Source: Labrenzia sp. CE80
GTDB taxonomy: Bacteria; Pseudomonadota; Alphaproteobacteria; Rhizobiales; Stappiaceae
Direction of reading: 5' to 3'
Length of the DNA: 64,000 bases
Assembly (NCBI RefSeq): GCF_009650605.1
Contig: NZ_WAJT01000004.1
Span: forward strand, 433,986 to 497,985
Each line of letters starts with the position of its first letter. Position 1 is the first letter of the stretch. The position numbers and the translations under genes are program-made. Of the stretch, positions 17,450 through 25,957 are shown in pieces. The notes under the pieces are model-generated. The model had not been told where the DNA came from, did no database searches, and saw only the letters and a list, made by a program, of their open reading frames with translations.

Positions 17450-17995
17450 ATGAAGGGTATCGTGTTCAATGAATTCTTCGCCTTGGTTGATGATGTGCTC
17501 GGGCCAGATGTCACCGAGAAGATAATCACTGAGGCTCAATTGCCTAATAACGGTGCTTATACTGGCGTCGGCTACTATGACGCCAGCGAGATCGTCAAGC
17601 TCGTCAAATGCCTCAACGCGCATACTGGAACGCCGATCCCAGAACTGTTGCACACCTTCGGTAAACACCTTCTCGCGAGCTTCAAATCGGCGCATAGCCA
17701 ATACTTCGCGTCCTGCGACAACGTTCTCGATTTTGTCGGCTCGGTCGAGCAGCAAATTCATGTGGACGTGTTGAAACTCTATCCAGATGCAGAGCTGCCC
17801 CGCCTAACGGCCTCCACACCCAAGGACGGTCAGATGACACTCGACTACCAATCGGGACGACGGATGGCGGATCTTGCAGAAGGGCTACTTTGGGGCGCGA
17901 TTGATCACTATGGCGAAACCATTGACGTGGAACGCGTCGACTTGCCTGACGCGGATGGTGATCAGTGCGCACGTTTCATACTGACAAGGAGATGA
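17450..17995 (+). CDS. H-NOX heme nitric-oxide sensor
   Basis: A 181-residue H-NOX (HNOB) domain protein, the soluble gas sensor that binds heme and NO (sometimes O2). It begins KGIVFNEFFALVDDVLG; His104 in QQIHVDVLKLYPDAELP is in the place of the proximal heme ligand, and Tyr133-x-Ser135-x-Arg137 (YQSGR) is the propionate-binding motif that defines the family. The ATG start has an AGGGAGAAGG ribosome site; an earlier in-frame ATG at 17378 overlaps the operator and is unlikely. Its stop overlaps the start of the following kinase (ATGA), the usual genomic pairing in which NO-bound H-NOX inhibits the kinase. Confidence 0.93.
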   Translation: MKGIVFNEFFALVDDVLGPDVTEKIITEAQLPNNGAYTGVGYYDASEIVKLVKCLNAHTGTPIPELLHTFGKHLLASFKSAHSQYFASCDNVLDFVGSVEQQIHVDVLKLYPDAELPRLTASTPKDGQMTLDYQSGRRMADLAEGLLWGAIDHYGETIDVERVDLPDADGDQCARFILTRR

Positions 17996-19359
17996 ACTTG
18001 AAGAAAATCTCCTATGAAGCTTTGGCCAGTCGACTTGATCGCGAGAAAAGGGCCCGCCTGGAAGCTGAAACCCTGCTTGAGAAAAAGAGTCTTGAAGTCT
18101 ATCAGGCCAATCAAAGTTTGGCGGCATCTACAGCCCAGATCGAGCGCGAGCGCACCCTTCTGGGTGCGGTCTTCGATGCTCGCCCTGCAGCGCTCATTCT
18201 TACAAGCAGCAGCCATGACTGTGTGCGCCTCAACCCATCTGCATGCGGCTTGCTTGGCCTTGAAGTCAACACGGTTCCCGACGCCTCACTCCTGGATCTT
18301 TTGACAGGCAGCGCTGAAACTCTTAAGTGGATCGAGGCTCGCACGGGACCAAACCCGGAATTCGACTACAGCACTATTGATGGCGCCATATCGAACAGCT
18401 CGGGCGAGGAAATCCCTGTCAGAATTTCCTGCTCGTCGATTGGCCATGACGAGATGTGCCTTTGGATACTCATTGACATTCGGCGGCATCTGGCGGTCGA
18501 AGCCGAGAAAAGTGCGCTTGAACAGAGCTTGAACCAGGCCCAGAAGATGGAGGCGCTCGGAACGCTCGCAAGCGGCGTCGCACATGAGATCAACACGCCC
18601 ATCCAATATGTTGGCGACAACGTGCGTTTCTTCCAGGAAGTTCATGCTGAATTCAGCGGCCTCTTGAAGGCCTATGACGCTCTCAAGGACGCCGCAGAGA
18701 AGCATGGCATTCTTGAAGAGCTTGCCGCAGAGGTCACACGGCATCGCGAAGAATGCGATATCGACTTCCTGCTTGAGGACACGCCGACAGCGTTGGAGCA
18801 GTCTCTTCATGGCCTTCGTCAGGTCGCTACGATTGTATCGGCGATCCGCGAGTTCTCCCATCCCGGTGAGACTGAAACGACCCCAGTCGACGTAAATTCA
18901 GTCATTGAGACAACCTTGTCGGTCTCACGCAATAGCTGGAAAACGGTCACCGAGATCGAAAAGGAGCTTCAGCCCGATCTTCCGACCGTGATGGGGCACG
19001 CGGGCGACCTGCACCAGGTCATCCTGAATCTCATCTCAAACGCTGCAGACGCCATCAATGAAGACAAGTCTAACGATGAAGGGCTTATCCGAATATCGAC
19101 GCGTGAGGTTGCAGACGATATCGAGATATTGGTGTCCGACAATGGCGTGGGGATCAGCGATGAGGTGAAAAGCCGTATTTTCGATCCTTTCTTCACCACG
19201 AAAGATCCCGGAAAAGGGACAGGTCAAGGCTTGGCAATTGTCTACAAGATCATTCACGTCAAACATGGCGGGAAGATCACCGTAGAGAGCACGCCCGCGG
19301 CCGGCACCACGTTCAAGATTCGGCTGAATAAAAACGCGGAACCAGCAAGCTTGAATTGA
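17992..19359 (+). CDS. H-NOX-associated cytosolic histidine kinase (HnoK-like)
   Basis: A 455-residue soluble sensor kinase with no membrane helix. Residues ~10-60 are a coiled coil with LLEKKSLEVYQANQSL, seen in kinases that partner H-NOX; ~55-165 a PAS domain; His198 in TLASGVAHEINTPIQYVGDN is the phosphorylation site; after a ~90-residue helical insert comes the ATPase domain with VILNLISNAADAI (N box), SDNGVGIS (G1), and GKGTGQGLAIV (G2). Start ATG is inside the H-NOX stop, so it is translationally coupled. It would autophosphorylate when H-NOX lacks NO and pass phosphate to the nearby receivers. Confidence 0.9.
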   Translation: MNLKKISYEALASRLDREKRARLEAETLLEKKSLEVYQANQSLAASTAQIERERTLLGAVFDARPAALILTSSSHDCVRLNPSACGLLGLEVNTVPDASLLDLLTGSAETLKWIEARTGPNPEFDYSTIDGAISNSSGEEIPVRISCSSIGHDEMCLWILIDIRRHLAVEAEKSALEQSLNQAQKMEALGTLASGVAHEINTPIQYVGDNVRFFQEVHAEFSGLLKAYDALKDAAEKHGILEELAAEVTRHREECDIDFLLEDTPTALEQSLHGLRQVATIVSAIREFSHPGETETTPVDVNSVIETTLSVSRNSWKTVTEIEKELQPDLPTVMGHAGDLHQVILNLISNAADAINEDKSNDEGLIRISTREVADDIEILVSDNGVGISDEVKSRIFDPFFTTKDPGKGTGQGLAIVYKIIHVKHGGKITVESTPAAGTTFKIRLNKNAEPASLN

Positions 19360-19645
19360 TCGAAAGGAATTGGGGCGGAACCTGGCAGAGCACGCCCCTC
19401 AGTGTGCACTGCCATTCCCTCCCACGACCAGCGCCACAACAAGATTGGACACCTGCAGAACAAAGAAGAAACAAATACTATTTCCCAATGATGAAATTGA
19501 ATTTATAATCACTTTAAACAAAGAAGTAGCGAAGCGACGAAATTATACAGGAAAATTCACATGGTTAATTATAACTATGGAGTCATGTATATTTATATGT
19601 TTTTCGATACACTGTTATTTTACTTTAGTACCGCAAACTTCCCCT
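19360..19645. other. AT-rich promoter region before LuxR-type regulator
   Basis: About 286 bases, strikingly AT-rich from ~19480 to 19640 compared with its neighbours. It lacks the ATCCCC-N4-GGGGAT motif found before the other units. It may hold an independent promoter for the regulator. An open frame runs through it, but its sequence lacks family features and I treat it as non-coding. Confidence 0.45.
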
Positions 19646-20632
19646 ATGTTGCGTACTAGAAACCATATCCTTTTCGTCGATGACGAACCGAACATGTTGA
19701 ACTCGTTGCAACGCGCCATGAGGCCGCTGAAGCAAAAGTGGGACATGACTTTCGAAAGCAATCCCAATCAGGCACTTGCCCTGGTCAACGCACACCCACC
19801 TGACGTTGTCGTCAGCGACTTGCGTATGCCGGGCATGAGCGGAATCGAGTTGATCGAACAGATCCGTCTGCAAGCTCCAGGTCATTCGGAGTACATTTTG
19901 CTGACCGGGAACGCCGACCTTGCGTCTGCAATCGACGCGATCAACAAGACGGGAGTGTTCCGCTTCCTGACAAAGCCGTGCGCGTCTGGGAGCCTGATCG
20001 ATGCAATCGAAGCCGCCCTTGCGACAATCAAGGCAGTTACGGAACGTCCGGGACGCATGGCGACCGCAGCATTGTCGGCGATGTCGCCTGCCGTGGCCGT
20101 TGTAGACCAGACCGGCAAGGTCGCATACTGCAACGACAGCGCAGAAGACGTGCTCAGAACACACAGGGGCATCGTCATCGATCGTCAAGGTGGCATCTCA
20201 GTCACGACAGCACATGCCGGCGAATTCAAACTGGCGGTCAAAAAGGCAGCAGAAGACGTCAACACCCCGCCAAAATTTGTGACGCTCTCGGACCCGGAAG
20301 ATCTCGAGCCGCTCACTGCCGTGATAATGCCGGTCGGCCAACAACGCGCTGTCGTCATGTTCACTGTTCCAGGGCGCTTCTCTCCGCCTTCTCTGGACAG
20401 CCTTGTCGAGCTCTTCGGATTGACACGCGTCGAAGCGACACTTGCCCAAACGATCGCAAGCGGCGGAACGGTTGAGGACGCGGCTCTCAACTGCAAGGTC
20501 ACCCTCGAAACAGCGCGAACCTACCTAAAGCGTATCTTTCAAAAGATGGGCGTTCGGCGCCAGGTCGACCTGGTGCAGCTCATTTTGACGACCCCGGCTA
20601 CCTTCGTTCGCAGCCAGCCCCGAGCAGTCTGA
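19646..20632 (+). CDS. Response regulator with LuxR-type DNA-binding domain (HnoC-like)
   Basis: A 328-residue regulator. Receiver residues ~1-125 with the phosphoacceptor in VVVSDLRMPGMSG, LLTGN and the conserved Lys in FLTKPC; a PAS-like middle segment (~145-240, AVAVVDQTGKVAYCNDSAED); and a C-terminal LuxR-type helix-turn-helix (FGLTRVEATLAQTIASGGTV, ETARTYLKRIFQKMGV). It is the only DNA-binding protein of the island and is therefore the best candidate to bind the ATCCCC-N4-GGGGAT sites. The open frame extends upstream to 19370, but homology starts at this ATG. The start has no clear ribosome site, so it is the least certain element. Confidence 0.85.
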   Translation: MLRTRNHILFVDDEPNMLNSLQRAMRPLKQKWDMTFESNPNQALALVNAHPPDVVVSDLRMPGMSGIELIEQIRLQAPGHSEYILLTGNADLASAIDAINKTGVFRFLTKPCASGSLIDAIEAALATIKAVTERPGRMATAALSAMSPAVAVVDQTGKVAYCNDSAEDVLRTHRGIVIDRQGGISVTTAHAGEFKLAVKKAAEDVNTPPKFVTLSDPEDLEPLTAVIMPVGQQRAVVMFTVPGRFSPPSLDSLVELFGLTRVEATLAQTIASGGTVEDAALNCKVTLETARTYLKRIFQKMGVRRQVDLVQLILTTPATFVRSQPRAV

Positions 20633-20694
20633 TCAGCATCGCCGCATAGGCAGCAACGAGCATCAACTCCAGCCGCCGGAGTGTCGTGAATCTG

Positions 20695-20710
20695 ATCCCC
20701 AAATGGGGAT
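20695..20710. promoter_or_regulatory. Operator 2: ATCCCC-AAAT-GGGGAT inverted repeat
   Basis: Identical to operator 1 over all 16 bases. Centre ~69 bases before the preferred start at 20772. A GATAAT -10 element lies 28 bases downstream of the centre (20731-20736), so the palindrome would overlap the -35 region. Confidence 0.6.
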
Positions 20711-20771
20711 ACGGCGCCCGCCTACCGGGTGATAATTTATGGCAATCAGTCATCTAAGCGAGAGCAAAGCG

Positions 20772-21791
20772 ATGTCCCGGAAAGTGAGCGTACTCTTTGT
20801 AGACGATGAACCCAACATCTTGCGGGCGGTCCGCCGGCATGTGAGGCACTACAAGGATGAATGGCATATCCATTTTGCCTATGGCGGTGTGGATGCTGTG
20901 AAGGTGATCACTCGGGAAAACGTGGATATCATTGTCACCGACATGAGAATGCCGGAAGTCGACGGGTCTCAATTGCTCGAGTGGATTTCAGAAAATCACC
21001 CTGAAATCATCCGGATCGTTCTTTCCGGGGAGGCTAAGCTCGAAGAGATCTATCGAATTGTCGGCCGTAGCCATCGCTTTCTCGCAAAGCCTTCCTCGCC
21101 CGAGGCGACAATATCGGTCATTCGAGATGTCGTAGATGCACAGTTGCACGATCAGATCGAAAACGGCGTCTTTGAAATGTCCATGCTGGATAAACTCGGC
21201 ACCCCGGCAAGCATCTTCAATACTCTTCAAGAGGTATTGGACGCTGAGGAAGTCAGCATAGATGAAATAACGAATATCGTGCAGCAAGATCCGAGCTTGT
21301 CCCTACGTTCTCTGCAGATTTGCAATTCGGCCTACTTCAAACAAGCCTCACACACGTGTGACATCAGGAAAGCCATCGCCACCATCGGTGCTGATAGACT
21401 TCGAGAACTGCTCAAGGCAGGACGGCTCGGACAGGACAGCAGGGTCCAAGTCGAAGACGACAACGTTCAGCAAGAAGCCTACTGGCTCGCGCGGGCGTCG
21501 AAAAATGAATGCATAACGCAAACTGATAGCCCGAACGCCTTATCTGCAGCCTACGTGCTGGGCCTGGGACTTCGGTGTGGTGCGGTCGACTCCACAGGAA
21601 CCCTAAGTCAGGTCGCGAAGCGTGCAGCTTTTTTGACAGTTTTGTTCGGCCTCCCGGAAATCTTGCCGAAATCACTTTTGTCACTCGCAAAATCCAATGC
21701 TTCAGCGCCGTTTGAGCACTGGCCGAAATTGATTGCGAACGCAGTGATTGAACAAAACAATCTGCTGTTAAACGAGGAGGCGGCGGCATGA
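20772..21791 (+). CDS. Response regulator with HDOD output domain
   Basis: A 339-residue protein with an N-terminal receiver (SVLFVDDEPNILRAV, phospho-Asp in IIVTDMRMPEVDG, LSGEA, FLAKPS) and, from ~residue 145, an HDOD domain (LGTPASIFNTLQEVLDAEEV, VQQDPSLSLRSLQICNSAYF, AIATIGADRLRELL). HDOD domains are non-enzymatic relatives of HD phosphohydrolases, often linked to signalling and cell-cycle control. An ATG 11 codons upstream (20739) is possible but has no ribosome site. Its stop overlaps the start of the next gene, so the two are co-translated. Confidence 0.85.
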   Translation: MSRKVSVLFVDDEPNILRAVRRHVRHYKDEWHIHFAYGGVDAVKVITRENVDIIVTDMRMPEVDGSQLLEWISENHPEIIRIVLSGEAKLEEIYRIVGRSHRFLAKPSSPEATISVIRDVVDAQLHDQIENGVFEMSMLDKLGTPASIFNTLQEVLDAEEVSIDEITNIVQQDPSLSLRSLQICNSAYFKQASHTCDIRKAIATIGADRLRELLKAGRLGQDSRVQVEDDNVQQEAYWLARASKNECITQTDSPNALSAAYVLGLGLRCGAVDSTGTLSQVAKRAAFLTVLFGLPEILPKSLLSLAKSNASAPFEHWPKLIANAVIEQNNLLLNEEAAA

Positions 21792-22996
21792 GTGAGAATC
21801 GGCGCGTCCTTTTGGTTGATGACGAGGTGCATGTCCTTCAGGCGGCAAATCGTGTCTTACGAAAATCGGTTGAAGTCACAACGGCTAACGGTCCCAAAGA
21901 GGCTTTGGAGAAGCTCCAGAACTCTGAGCCATTCGCAGTTGTCGTAAGCGATCAGAACATGCCGGGTATGGACGGGATCAAGTTACTCGGCGTGATCTCG
22001 CGCAAAGCACCGTCTATCACCCGGATCATGCTGACGGGTAACAATGATCAGAAGACTGCGATGAACGCAGTGAACGATGGACGAATTTTTCGCTTCATCA
22101 CCAAACCCTGCGATTCAGAAAATCTCTTGAAGACCATTGAGGAGGGAATAGCACACCACCGTACAATCGTTGCGGAACGTGAACTTCTCGAACAAACTTT
22201 GTCCGGAAGCATCAAAATGCTTGTCGACATCATCGCAGTGTCCAAGCCGCGCGCGCATCTCAGATCATCTCTGATACAGCGCTGGGTCCGCAAGGTTCAC
22301 AAAGCGCTTGAATCCAAGCCGACGCTTGAACAGGGCATTTCCGCCATGCTTTGCACTCTGGGTTACTTGACCCTACCGGACGAGCTCGCCGAGCGGTACT
22401 TCAGCGGCAGCGAGCTCAATCCGGATGAATTGCGGAGCATCAACGAAGCTGCCGCCCAGGCCCGCGATCTTGTGATGAACATTCCCCGCATGGAAGGCAT
22501 TGCCGATGCCATCTACTATTGCAGGAAGGGCTATGATGGCAGCGGGTTCCCTCTCGATGAAGTGCAAGGCGAAAACTTGCCGGAATCCGCACGCGTTCTC
22601 TGTGCTCTTATTGATTTGGCTGAAATCACGACCGGCAATTCCCAGTCATTTGAAAGCTGCATGACCGAATTGGAGCGCAACGCACCGAGATATGACCCCC
22701 GAATTCTGGAGGCGATGCGTCAGTCTCTTGGAGGAGACCAGGTTTTTGCCAGTGGCGCCGAAGCAGAACGGAAATCGGTTTCTATCCTGCAACTTCTCTC
22801 TGGAGACACTCTCGCAGAAGACATTCGCGACTCAGATGGCCGCCTTCTTTTGGCAGCTGGCAGCCCCCTAAGCTCGGTCACCATCAAGAGGCTTGGCTCC
22901 GTCAAGTTTCTGAGAGAGCCGGACATGCGCATCGACATCTGGCGGGACTACAAAGTGGCGCCTTCACAGGACGTCCCCGGCGCTGCCGTATCTTAA
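21788..22996 (+). CDS. Response regulator with degenerate HD-GYP-like output domain
   Basis: A 402-residue protein: receiver ~1-125 (VLLVDDEVHVLQAA, phospho-Asp in VVVSDQNMPGMDG, MLTGN, FITKPC) followed by an HD-GYP-like region (~140-330). The canonical HD (catalytic His-Asp) is replaced by CTLGYL-type residues, and the usual HHER before the GYP is YCRKGYDGSGFP, so it keeps the GYP-like loop (GYDGSGFP) but lacks metal ligands. It is probably catalytically dead and acts by protein contact, as is known for HnoD of Shewanella H-NOX networks, which lacks activity and modulates a c-di-GMP enzyme. A variable tail (~330-402) follows. Second gene of the HDOD operon. Confidence 0.82.
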   Translation: MSENRRVLLVDDEVHVLQAANRVLRKSVEVTTANGPKEALEKLQNSEPFAVVVSDQNMPGMDGIKLLGVISRKAPSITRIMLTGNNDQKTAMNAVNDGRIFRFITKPCDSENLLKTIEEGIAHHRTIVAERELLEQTLSGSIKMLVDIIAVSKPRAHLRSSLIQRWVRKVHKALESKPTLEQGISAMLCTLGYLTLPDELAERYFSGSELNPDELRSINEAAAQARDLVMNIPRMEGIADAIYYCRKGYDGSGFPLDEVQGENLPESARVLCALIDLAEITTGNSQSFESCMTELERNAPRYDPRILEAMRQSLGGDQVFASGAEAERKSVSILQLLSGDTLAEDIRDSDGRLLLAAGSPLSSVTIKRLGSVKFLREPDMRIDIWRDYKVAPSQDVPGAAVS

Positions 22997-23026
22997 AAAC
23001 CATACGAGGGACGATGTGGCGAATTG

Positions 23027-23042
23027 ATCCCTAAATGGGGAT
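23027..23042. promoter_or_regulatory. Operator 3: ATCCCT-AAAT-GGGGAT inverted repeat
   Basis: ATCCCTAAATGGGGAT differs from operators 1 and 2 at one base of the left arm. Its centre is 59.5 bases before the binding-protein start codon (23094). A CATTGT -10-like element lies ~31 bases downstream, the same spacing as at the other sites. Confidence 0.58.
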
Positions 23043-23093
23043 CGTTCCCGACGCTGAAACTCCGCATTGTGCACGAAACGGAAGGAACAGCTC

Positions 23094-23990
23094 ATGACCA
23101 GACAATATGCCAACAATGTCGCCATCGCAGTTAACCAGCAGCAGGCTCAAGGAAGACTCTTCCTCCTGAGCAGCGCCCTCTTTTTATGTGCATTATGCCA
23201 ATCGGCAATGGCTGAAAAAGTTTACTCTTTTGGAATTGTGCCGCAGCAATCGGCAAGCAGGCTTGCCCAAGTCTGGGTGCCGATCCTGGCCGAGATCGAG
23301 AAAGAAACCGGATACAAGCTAAAGTTCACGACCGCCAAGGACATTCCAACGTTTGAAACATGCCTCGCGAGCAAAGCGTACGATTTCGCATATATGAATC
23401 CGTATCATTATACGGTTGTACACGAGACCGCTGGCTATGAGGCCTTTGCCCATCAGGCTGACAAAAAGCTAAAGGGAATACTTGTCGCGCGAGTAGACTC
23501 TCAGCCGGGCGGTCTCGGACAGCTCAATCAACAAGCCATCGCCTTTCCCTCACCCGCAGCCTTTGGCGCCAGTGTGATCCCACGTGCGGAGCTAACGGCG
23601 CAGAACATCGAGTTCGAACCGATCTACGTGAAGTCCCACGACTCGGTATATCGTGCAGTGGCATTGGGTCTTTTCCCGGCCGGTGGCGGCGTCATGAGGA
23701 CTTTCAACAATCTCCCCGACGATTTGAAGTCTCAGCTGAAGATCATCTACCAGACGGACGCTTACACTCCGCATGCCTTCACCACGTCGCCTTCTCTGCC
23801 CCAGGAGGTCAGAGGCAAGGTCATCGCGGCGATGATGCAGCTAGAGGATGCATCCTTGCTCAAACCTCTGGGGATGACAGGCTTTGTCGCGGCCTCCAAT
23901 GAGACCTGGGACGATGTCAGAGCACTGCAGCTCACCGCGAACCAGACCGAAATTGCATCCGCGGGAGAAGAGACATGTCATTCAAATTGA
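23094..23990 (+). CDS. PhnD-like periplasmic binding protein, paired with a sensor kinase
   Basis: A 298-residue protein of the PhnD/phosphonate-type solute-binding fold. A signal region (FLLSSALFLCALCQSAMA) is preceded by an unusually long N-terminal extension. Mature segments VYSFGIVPQQSASRLAQVW, FTTAKDIPTFETCLASKAYDF and MNPYHYTVV match the fold. The ATG with the GGAAGGA site was chosen over an upstream TTG. No ABC ATPase or permease follows; instead the stop overlaps the next kinase gene by 16 bases. It therefore probably senses a ligand for that kinase rather than transporting it. The ligand (phosphonate, phosphite, other) is unknown. Confidence 0.8.
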   Translation: MTRQYANNVAIAVNQQQAQGRLFLLSSALFLCALCQSAMAEKVYSFGIVPQQSASRLAQVWVPILAEIEKETGYKLKFTTAKDIPTFETCLASKAYDFAYMNPYHYTVVHETAGYEAFAHQADKKLKGILVARVDSQPGGLGQLNQQAIAFPSPAAFGASVIPRAELTAQNIEFEPIYVKSHDSVYRAVALGLFPAGGGVMRTFNNLPDDLKSQLKIIYQTDAYTPHAFTTSPSLPQEVRGKVIAAMMQLEDASLLKPLGMTGFVAASNETWDDVRALQLTANQTEIASAGEETCHSN

Positions 23991-25927
23991 AGACCATCCT
24001 CGGCATTGCGCTGATCGAAATTATACTTCTCGCGATTCTGGTGATGACCAGTTTGCATGATCTGAGGTCCTCAAACGAACGCGAGTTGCGGACACGCGCC
24101 GAAACGTCGGCCAAATTGCTTGCGACCATGACAAGTGATGCGGTTGTTGCACTGGATCTTGCGACCCTGGACACACTCGTTGAGCAGGCCCTGTCCAATA
24201 AGGGCTTGCTATATGTTCAAATCAGAAACTCGAACGACTTGGTTCTTGCAGAAGGTGGCACCATTCCTTCGCAGTTGTCGTCGGTGAACAACGTTACGGA
24301 CGATCAGGATCTAAGCGATGGCAATTTCAATGTCGCCGCACCGATCAGTGTTGCCGGTGCGCAGTTTGGTACGGTCCAGATCGGGTTGTCCGCCTCCCTC
24401 TTAAACGATGTCGTGGCGGCCGGGTCTCGCAGGATGTGGATGATTGCCGGCGTGGAAGTGCTGTTGGTTGCAATCTTCGGCTATATTCTCGGCACGATCC
24501 TGACGAGACAACTTCATCACCTGAGAGACGGCGCCGCTCGTGTCGCCAAGGGGGAATTCGGCTTCCACATGCCGGTCGTTGGAAACGACGAGCTTGCCAG
24601 CACTGCTCGGTCCTTCAATCAAATGTCCTCTGCGCTCGAGGAGTATGCCAAGGTCGTCAAGACCGAGAAGAACGAAGCCGAAGCAGGACGTAAATTTGCG
24701 GAAACACTTCTGCACAACGCCATCAACAGTGTGTCTCAAGCGATATTCATCGTAGGAGAAAATGGCGAACTGCGCTTCGTCAACCGAGCGGCCCGTGATC
24801 TTTACAAGCTGAACAAGGAAGACTGCGCTCAGGGAGCTCTGTTCAAGGACATACTGCTGTCGGCCTATACGTGGCGATCTGAAACGAAATCAGAGGAACA
24901 AACTCAGACAGTTTACGACCGCTTGAAGCGACTGAATGCGAACCAGATTCAGACCTGGCAAAGTAAATGGATGGGTGAGCGCATCCTGCTTCATACCCAG
25001 CGACCAATTGCAGCTGGTGGATTTGTCATGGTCGACACGGATGTGACTGAGTTGTTCGATGCGAATGAAAAAAATCGCCGCCTGGAGCTAGAGCTTATGG
25101 AAACCCATAAGCTGGAGTCCTTAGGCACACTTGCAAGCGGGGTGGCCCATGAAATCAATACGCCGACGCAGTTCATCGGCGACAATCTGAAGTTCCTTCG
25201 GGAGGCTTTTGATGACCTTAATGGTTTTGTCTCGAACCTGGATGACGCCCTCGCATCTGCCCAATCTGAACAACTTGAAGAAATAGACTGGTCTTTCCTC
25301 AAAGAAGAAATCCCTGCAGCACTTTCCGAGGCAGCACAAGGCGTTGACTCCATCGGCAAGATTGTTCGTTCCATCAAGGAATTTGCGCACCCTGATGACA
25401 CCGAAACAACAGAGACAGACCTTAACAATCTCGTCGAGAATGCGGTGACCGTCTCGCGATCGCAATGGCGACATGGCGCGGACCTCGTCTTCGAGCCAGC
25501 GGAAACTGAAACAATCATCTCCTGCTATCCAGGAGATGTATCGCAAGTCGTCATCAATCTGATCGTCAATGCTGCCGATGCGATAGCAGAACATTCCCAG
25601 AAGCAGGACTATGCTGGCGGCAAGGGCGAAATTGTTGTCTCCATCGAAAAGGACGCGGAATTCTGCACGATTTCGGTGACCGACAACGGTCCAGGCATTC
25701 CCGAGAGCGCTGTGCACCGCATCTTTGACATGTTCTACACCACCAAACCACCTGGCAAAGGAACAGGTCAGGGCTTGGCGATTTGCAAGTCAATCGTGGA
25801 AATCAAACATCGCGGAAAGCTCAGTGTGCGATCAGAAAACGGCAAGGGAAGCACTTTCATTGTGAAGCTGCCAATCATGCCTGGATCGTCAAAACAAAAT
25901 GGGGCAGCCGATTCACATGCAGCCTGA
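23975..25927 (+). CDS. Membrane histidine kinase with HAMP and PAS domains
   Basis: A 650-residue sensor. Helix 1 at ~7-28, periplasmic part ~30-150, helix 2 at ~153-177, HAMP ~178-230, PAS ~240-360, phospho-His392 in TLASGVAHEINTPTQFIGDN, N box VINLIVNAADAI, G1 TDNGPGIPES and G2 GKGTGQGLAI. Its kinase core closely resembles that of the H-NOX kinase, including the GVAHEINTPxQ motif and a helical insert, suggesting duplication of a common ancestor and possible shared receivers. Overlaps the binding-protein gene, so it is probably its sensory partner. No receiver is fused, so it would signal to the regulators upstream. Confidence 0.88.
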   Translation: MSFKLKTILGIALIEIILLAILVMTSLHDLRSSNERELRTRAETSAKLLATMTSDAVVALDLATLDTLVEQALSNKGLLYVQIRNSNDLVLAEGGTIPSQLSSVNNVTDDQDLSDGNFNVAAPISVAGAQFGTVQIGLSASLLNDVVAAGSRRMWMIAGVEVLLVAIFGYILGTILTRQLHHLRDGAARVAKGEFGFHMPVVGNDELASTARSFNQMSSALEEYAKVVKTEKNEAEAGRKFAETLLHNAINSVSQAIFIVGENGELRFVNRAARDLYKLNKEDCAQGALFKDILLSAYTWRSETKSEEQTQTVYDRLKRLNANQIQTWQSKWMGERILLHTQRPIAAGGFVMVDTDVTELFDANEKNRRLELELMETHKLESLGTLASGVAHEINTPTQFIGDNLKFLREAFDDLNGFVSNLDDALASAQSEQLEEIDWSFLKEEIPAALSEAAQGVDSIGKIVRSIKEFAHPDDTETTETDLNNLVENAVTVSRSQWRHGADLVFEPAETETIISCYPGDVSQVVINLIVNAADAIAEHSQKQDYAGGKGEIVVSIEKDAEFCTISVTDNGPGIPESAVHRIFDMFYTTKPPGKGTGQGLAICKSIVEIKHRGKLSVRSENGKGSTFIVKLPIMPGSSKQNGAADSHAA

Positions 25928-25957
25928 TAGCGCTGCCCAAAGGGACCCTGCCTAATC

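Noticed and set aside
17378..17450. An earlier in-frame ATG for the H-NOX gene inside the palindrome
   Set aside because: It would put 24 extra residues before the conserved KGIVFNEF start and has no ribosome site, while the ATG at 17450 has AGGGAGAAGG.
19370..19645. A 92-residue N-terminal extension of the LuxR-type regulator
   Set aside because: The extension is AT-rich and lacks family homology; the receiver domain begins right at ATG 19646.
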